A stretch of 7,081 bases of DNA from JADJAH01 sp964615795 (GTDB lineage Bacteria > Bacteroidota > Ignavibacteria > Tepidaquicellales > Tepidaquicellaceae), in NCBI GenBank assembly GCA_964615795.1, contig CAZTQR010000107.1, positions 1 through 7,081 on the forward strand, written 5' to 3'. Every line of letters starts with the position of its first letter. The stretch's first letter is position 1. A program made the translations under genes and the position numbers. The notes under the pieces are model-generated. The model had not been told where the DNA came from. It ran no database searches and saw only the letters and a list, made by a program, of their open reading frames with translations. Below are positions 5,953-7,081 of the stretch, in pieces.

Positions 5953-7081
5953 ATGTTAAGCATGTTATATTTATTGATGGTCATCGTTCTTGCATTTTCG
6001 GCAAAGCTCTCCACAGCCGGGCAAACGGACACTGCCGCCGGTGACTCAACGGACTTTAACAAAAGATTGTACAGTGAAGGCGTCTCATTCTATGCAACGG
6101 GCAATGAGCCTTTCTGGTCACTCAGAGTGAACCGGGACGGCACAATGTCATTTGACAAGATGTCGGAATTTACCATAAGCACAGGGACAGCAAGAGTCAG
6201 CAAGGCAATGGATGCCGATGTGAAAAGACTTGATGCGGAAGGTGAGTCGGGCTCGCTGTCTGTAAGCATCTACAGGCAGGAATGCACTGATGATATGTCG
6301 GGAGACAAATTCAGTTTCAGGGTTGAGGTGAATGCTGTTCCGTCCGGAGGCAGTACTGCCGCAACTTACTCGGGTTGCGGGAGGTACATTCCCGATCAGT
6401 CGCTTAACGGAAAATGGATGCTGAAAATGATCGGATCGGATGAAATAGTTGCAACTGCTTACGGAGACAAAGTCCCGTTCCTGGAAATTGATGTAAATGA
6501 AATGCGCGTCAGCGGAATTGCAGGATGCAATCGCATTAACGGCCCTTTGCTTCAGGAGGACGGTTACATGAGGTTCGAAAGGATGGCATCAACACTGATG
6601 GCGTGTCCCGAGCAAACGCGTGAAGCCGATATTCTGAAGGGACTGAACTCCACTACTCAGTACAGAATAGAAAATGAAATGCTGATCCTGTCAAATCCCG
6701 ACAATACTACGCTTGTCTATCAAAGAGCTTCGGATGTTGAAACCGGAAGCACCGAAACGCAATCACCCGAGCAATTGGAAGGAACCTGGGTGCTCGAAAG
6801 CACAAAGGGAAATCCCGTGAATGCAGAAGGCTACATGAAAGGAAAGCCCAGGCTGATCTTCTTCACTGCAGATAAAAAGTATTCCGGAAGTAACGGCTGT
6901 AACAATCTAATTGGAAAGTATGAAGCCGATGCAGTCAGCATCAGTTTCGGCTCTGCTGGCATGACAAAGATGGCTTGTCCCGGAAATTATGAGCAGGAGT
7001 TTGTGTACAATCTCAATTCAGCAGACAGGTGGAAAATTGACGGAGACAGGCTGAAGATCTATAAAGGCCAGACTGAACTTA
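5953..7081 (+). CDS. Secreted protein with COG3650-like NEPFW domain and two META/HslJ-like domains (3' end cut by window)
   Basis: The reading frame is open from ATG 5953 to the window edge (376 complete codons, no stop). Residues 1-22 are a signal peptide (hydrophobic core L-L-M-V-I-V-L-A-F, likely cleavage after S-T-A). No lipobox Cys is present, so a soluble periplasmic or exported form is expected. Residues about 45-145 match the COG3650-type domain: G-N-E-P-F-W-S-L-R at 50-58, C111-T-D-D-M-S-G-D-K-F and S-G-C142-G. Residues about 150-258 and 275-376 are two META domains (the family of E. coli HslJ), each with its hallmarks: G-C-N at 191-193 and 315-317, and M-A-C-P at 216-219 and 340-343. 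HslJ is linked to heat shock and novobiocin resistance; the biochemical role of META domains is not established. The second META domain is nearly complete, so the stop is probably within a few tens of bases unless more domains follow. ATG 5962 is an alternative start, better spaced from AGGG at 5947-5950. The gene is separated from its upstream neighbour by a terminator. Confidence 0.85.
   Translation, partial: MLSMLYLLMVIVLAFSAKLSTAGQTDTAAGDSTDFNKRLYSEGVSFYATGNEPFWSLRVNRDGTMSFDKMSEFTISTGTARVSKAMDADVKRLDAEGESGSLSVSIYRQECTDDMSGDKFSFRVEVNAVPSGGSTAATYSGCGRYIPDQSLNGKWMLKMIGSDEIVATAYGDKVPFLEIDVNEMRVSGIAGCNRINGPLLQEDGYMRFERMASTLMACPEQTREADILKGLNSTTQYRIENEMLILSNPDNTTLVYQRASDVETGSTETQSPEQLEGTWVLESTKGNPVNAEGYMKGKPRLIFFTADKKYSGSNGCNNLIGKYEADAVSISFGSAGMTKMACPGNYEQEFVYNLNSADRWKIDGDRLKIYKGQTEL

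Overview
The window looks like chromosomal DNA from the Bacteroidota/Chlorobiota superphylum. An Ignavibacteria- or Kapabacteria-like lineage fits best; this is inferred from protein style, not from a marker gene. Three things point there. The first gene ends in a type IX secretion (Por) C-terminal sorting domain with the N-P-F-N-P-E-T motif. The second gene ends in a dockerin-like calcium-loop module preceded by a V-V-K-H-R-N block, a pairing I know from that group. Upstream elements resemble the Bacteroidota promoter TTTG / TAnnTTTG.

Layout: there are three genes, all predicted to be exported, and no RNA gene, insertion sequence, CRISPR array or phage gene was seen. Positions 1-60 hold nothing recognisable. 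A nested hairpin terminator (61-107, minus) closes a large minus-strand gene (132-2927). That gene encodes a zinc-dependent phospholipase C / S1-P1 nuclease-fold enzyme fused to an Ig-like domain, further beta-rich segments and a type IX sorting domain. A divergent intergenic region of about 300 bp (2928-3229) carries candidate promoters for both directions and two short inverted repeats. A plus-strand gene (3230-5824, GTG start after a strong Shine-Dalgarno) encodes an 864-residue secreted multidomain protein: a propeller-like N-terminal region, a CARDB-like beta-sandwich, a surface-protein beta domain and a C-terminal pair of calcium-loop repeats. It ends at a strong intrinsic terminator (5855-5892). 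A third plus-strand gene starts at 5953 and runs off the window. It encodes a secreted protein with a COG3650-like N-E-P-F-W domain followed by two META/HslJ-like domains.

The three genes appear to be separate transcription units: the first two are divergent, and a terminator plus a candidate promoter separates the second from the third. No shared pathway can be shown. The common theme is the cell envelope and exterior: one probable secreted hydrolase, one probable surface or extracellular binding protein, and one probable periplasmic or envelope stress-type protein. I did not find convincing evidence of a wholly new system. The most unusual items are the domain architectures of the two large proteins.
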